Shown here one piece after another: positions 13,271 through 14,535 of a stretch of DNA of 14,535 nucleotides (position 1 is the first letter of the stretch; each line of letters starts with the position of its first letter). The notes under the pieces were generated by a model that saw only the letters and a list, made by a program, of their open reading frames with translations, had not been told where the DNA came from and did not search any database. The translations under genes and the position numbers were made by a program. The DNA comes from Campylobacterales bacterium (GTDB lineage Bacteria; Campylobacterota; Campylobacteria; Campylobacterales; SZUA-545): contig JAOXRY010000114.1 in the NCBI GenBank assembly GCA_025800305.1, positions 1-14,535 of the forward strand, given 5' to 3'.

Positions 13271-13336
13271 ATTTCTCAGCAAAGCTGAAGCTTCAGTGAG
13301 AGGAATTTATTAGGATTTTTAATCCTGATAAAGGAG
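13268..13336 (+). promoter_or_regulatory. Structured leader RNA of fprA (shared motif, copy 2)
   Basis: P1 is TAAATTTCTC (13268-13277) pairing with GAGGAATTTA (13300-13309), with one G-U pair. It encloses AGC-AAA-GCT (13278-13286) and the block GAAGCTTCAGTGAGAGGAAT (from 13287). P3 is AGGATT-TTT-AATCCT (13312-13326), followed by AAAGGAGATATAA and the ATG. The block matches the nifF leader at 20 of 22 bases, and the stems differ by paired changes (P1 G-C becomes A-T; P2 and P3 have new sequences with the same AAA and TTT loops). Confidence 0.65.
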
Positions 13337-13343
13337 ATATAAT

Positions 13344-14535
13344 ATGGATGCTGTAATGATAAAAAAAGACATCTACTATATTGGAGTAGAAGATCCAGAT
13401 ATTAGAACCTTTGATATCATTATGAAGACTGCAAATGGGACAACATATAATTCTTATCTTTTAAAAACAGAAGAGGGTGTTGTTATTTTTGATACTGTAA
13501 AAGAAGAATTTAAAGAGATCTTTTTTCAAAAGATTGAGTCTTTATGTAAATATGAAGATATAAAATATATCGTAGTCCATCATCTAGAACCAGATCACAG
13601 TGGAGCTTTACCAGAGTTAACAAAAAAAGCTCCAGAAGCAAAAGTTCTTATCTCTCCTCAGGCTGGGACAATGCTCAAAGTAATAACTCAGAATGAAACA
13701 ATCAATTTTGAAACAGTTTGGACAAACAAAGATCTAAAGCTAGGAAACAAAACAATAAAGTTTTTATCTACACCGAATCTTCATTGGCCAGAGACGATTA
13801 GTAGCTATCTTGAAGAAGATAAGATCTTATTTAGTGGTGATGTCTTTGGAAGTCACTATTTTGACAGTAGACTTTTTGATGATTTTGTTGGAGATTTTGA
13901 CTACGCTTTTAAATACTACTATGATCATATTATGAGACCATTTAAGTCAGATGTTTTAAACGCATTAAAGCTCTACGAAAAGTATGAAATAAAAATAGTT
14001 GCACCACTTCACGGACCAATCATAAGAGAAAATCCTGAGAAATATGTAGAACTATACAAAACATGGAGCAGTAAAGTTGACAGACTCCATGGGAAAAAAG
14101 TTGTTTCAATTTTCTATGTAACAAGCTATAAAAACACAAAAGACATGGCTCACTCTATCTATGATGGAATTGAATCACATGAAAATTTAATTGCAAATAT
14201 CTATGACCTAACAGCTCTAGATGAACAAAATATGCTGACAATCTTAGAAGAGAGCACAGGAGTCTTAATAGGTGCTCCAACAATTAATGGAGACGTTCCA
14301 AAAAATGTTTGGGATCTGCTCAGCTGCATGATGCTATTGGAGAAAAAAGGAAAGGTAGGTGGATGCTTTGGAAGTTATGGTTGGAGTGGTGAGGCTGTCA
14401 ATATGATCCAGCATCGTTTAAAAGCTCTTAACTTTAGAGTTCCACTAGAACCAATTAAAATTAAACTAATCCCAAATAAAACAGAACTGTTGGATTGCTA
14501 CAATTTTGGCAAAGAGTTTGGTGAAGTGGTTAATG
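13344..14535 (+). CDS. fprA: FprA-type flavodiiron protein (3' end outside window)
   Basis: 397 residues are visible and the frame is open at the window end. The N-terminal metallo-beta-lactamase-like domain has the di-iron ligands H80, E82 and D84 (HHLEPDH), H147 (NLHWPET), D166 (FSGDVFG) and H223 (PLHGPI). From about 250 it continues as a flavodoxin domain with the FMN loop YVTSYKNTK and GAPTINGDVPKNVWDLL, then GSYGWSGEA. This family reduces O2 to water or NO to N2O, using electrons from rubredoxin or ferredoxin. At the end of a nif operon, O2 or NO protection of nitrogenase is the likely role. No rubredoxin domain is seen in the visible part. An ideal AAGGAG lies 8 bases before the ATG. 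Confidence 0.93.
   Translation, partial: MDAVMIKKDIYYIGVEDPDIRTFDIIMKTANGTTYNSYLLKTEEGVVIFDTVKEEFKEIFFQKIESLCKYEDIKYIVVHHLEPDHSGALPELTKKAPEAKVLISPQAGTMLKVITQNETINFETVWTNKDLKLGNKTIKFLSTPNLHWPETISSYLEEDKILFSGDVFGSHYFDSRLFDDFVGDFDYAFKYYYDHIMRPFKSDVLNALKLYEKYEIKIVAPLHGPIIRENPEKYVELYKTWSSKVDRLHGKKVVSIFYVTSYKNTKDMAHSIYDGIESHENLIANIYDLTALDEQNMLTILEESTGVLIGAPTINGDVPKNVWDLLSCMMLLEKKGKVGGCFGSYGWSGEAVNMIQHRLKALNFRVPLEPIKIKLIPNKTELLDCYNFGKEFGEVVN

Noticed and set aside
1..14535. CRISPR array, tRNA, rRNA or insertion sequence
   Set aside because: No regularly spaced repeats, cloverleaf, rRNA-like sequence or transposase was seen; only the ORF6N remnant hints at mobile DNA.

Overview
The window is about 70% A+T and looks chromosomal. 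It carries much of a nitrogen-fixation (nif) cluster of the Campylobacterota type. The base composition, the short overlapping genes, the sigma-54 sequence and the split nifE/nifN arrangement suggest an Arcobacter-like organism, but this placement is inferred from the sequence without any search. The structural genes nifHDK, and nifA, nifB, nifS and a full-length nifU, are not in the window.

Layout. 1-2620 (+): the 3' end of a large Ig-like/SH3-like protein, then a LapD-like membrane protein with degenerate GGDEF and EAL domains. 3858-2617 (-): rpoN (sigma-54), convergent with the previous gene. 6834-3967 (-): an operon nifX, DUF269 gene, nifF (flavodoxin), nifW, nifZ, a degenerate ferredoxin and a canonical [2Fe-2S] ferredoxin, closed by a strong intrinsic terminator at 3955-3927. 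8545-6894 (-): nifN and a bacteriohemerythrin. 8669-9842: an island between nifN and nifE with a GNAT-like gene (+) and a broken ORF6N-domain gene (-). 11266-9926 (-): nifE. 11376 to the window end (+): a divergent operon of a NifX/NifB-fold protein, cowN, a Sel1-repeat/Nfu fusion, an unlisted 31-residue small ORF, a second NifX-fold protein, and an FprA-type flavodiiron protein that runs off the end.

How it works together. NifE and NifN form the scaffold on which FeMo-cofactor is finished. Three NifX-fold proteins and the DUF269 protein are likely cofactor carriers. NifF and the ferredoxin are electron donors. NifW and NifZ help nitrogenase mature. Hemerythrin, the flavodiiron protein and CowN look like a protective set against O2, NO and CO.

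Regulation. All four nif transcription starts carry a nearly identical 16-base element, GGAACACTTTCTGAAT. It has the GG-N10-GN geometry of a sigma-54 promoter, but GA where GC is expected at -12, and the sigma-54 gene sits in the same cluster with a changed recognition helix. The two FMN-protein genes, nifF and fprA, lie on opposite strands 7.4 kb apart. They share a structured leader RNA with a block identical at 20 of 22 bases and with compensatory stem changes. These two observations, plus the small ORF and the Sel1-Nfu fusion, are the most novel parts of the window.
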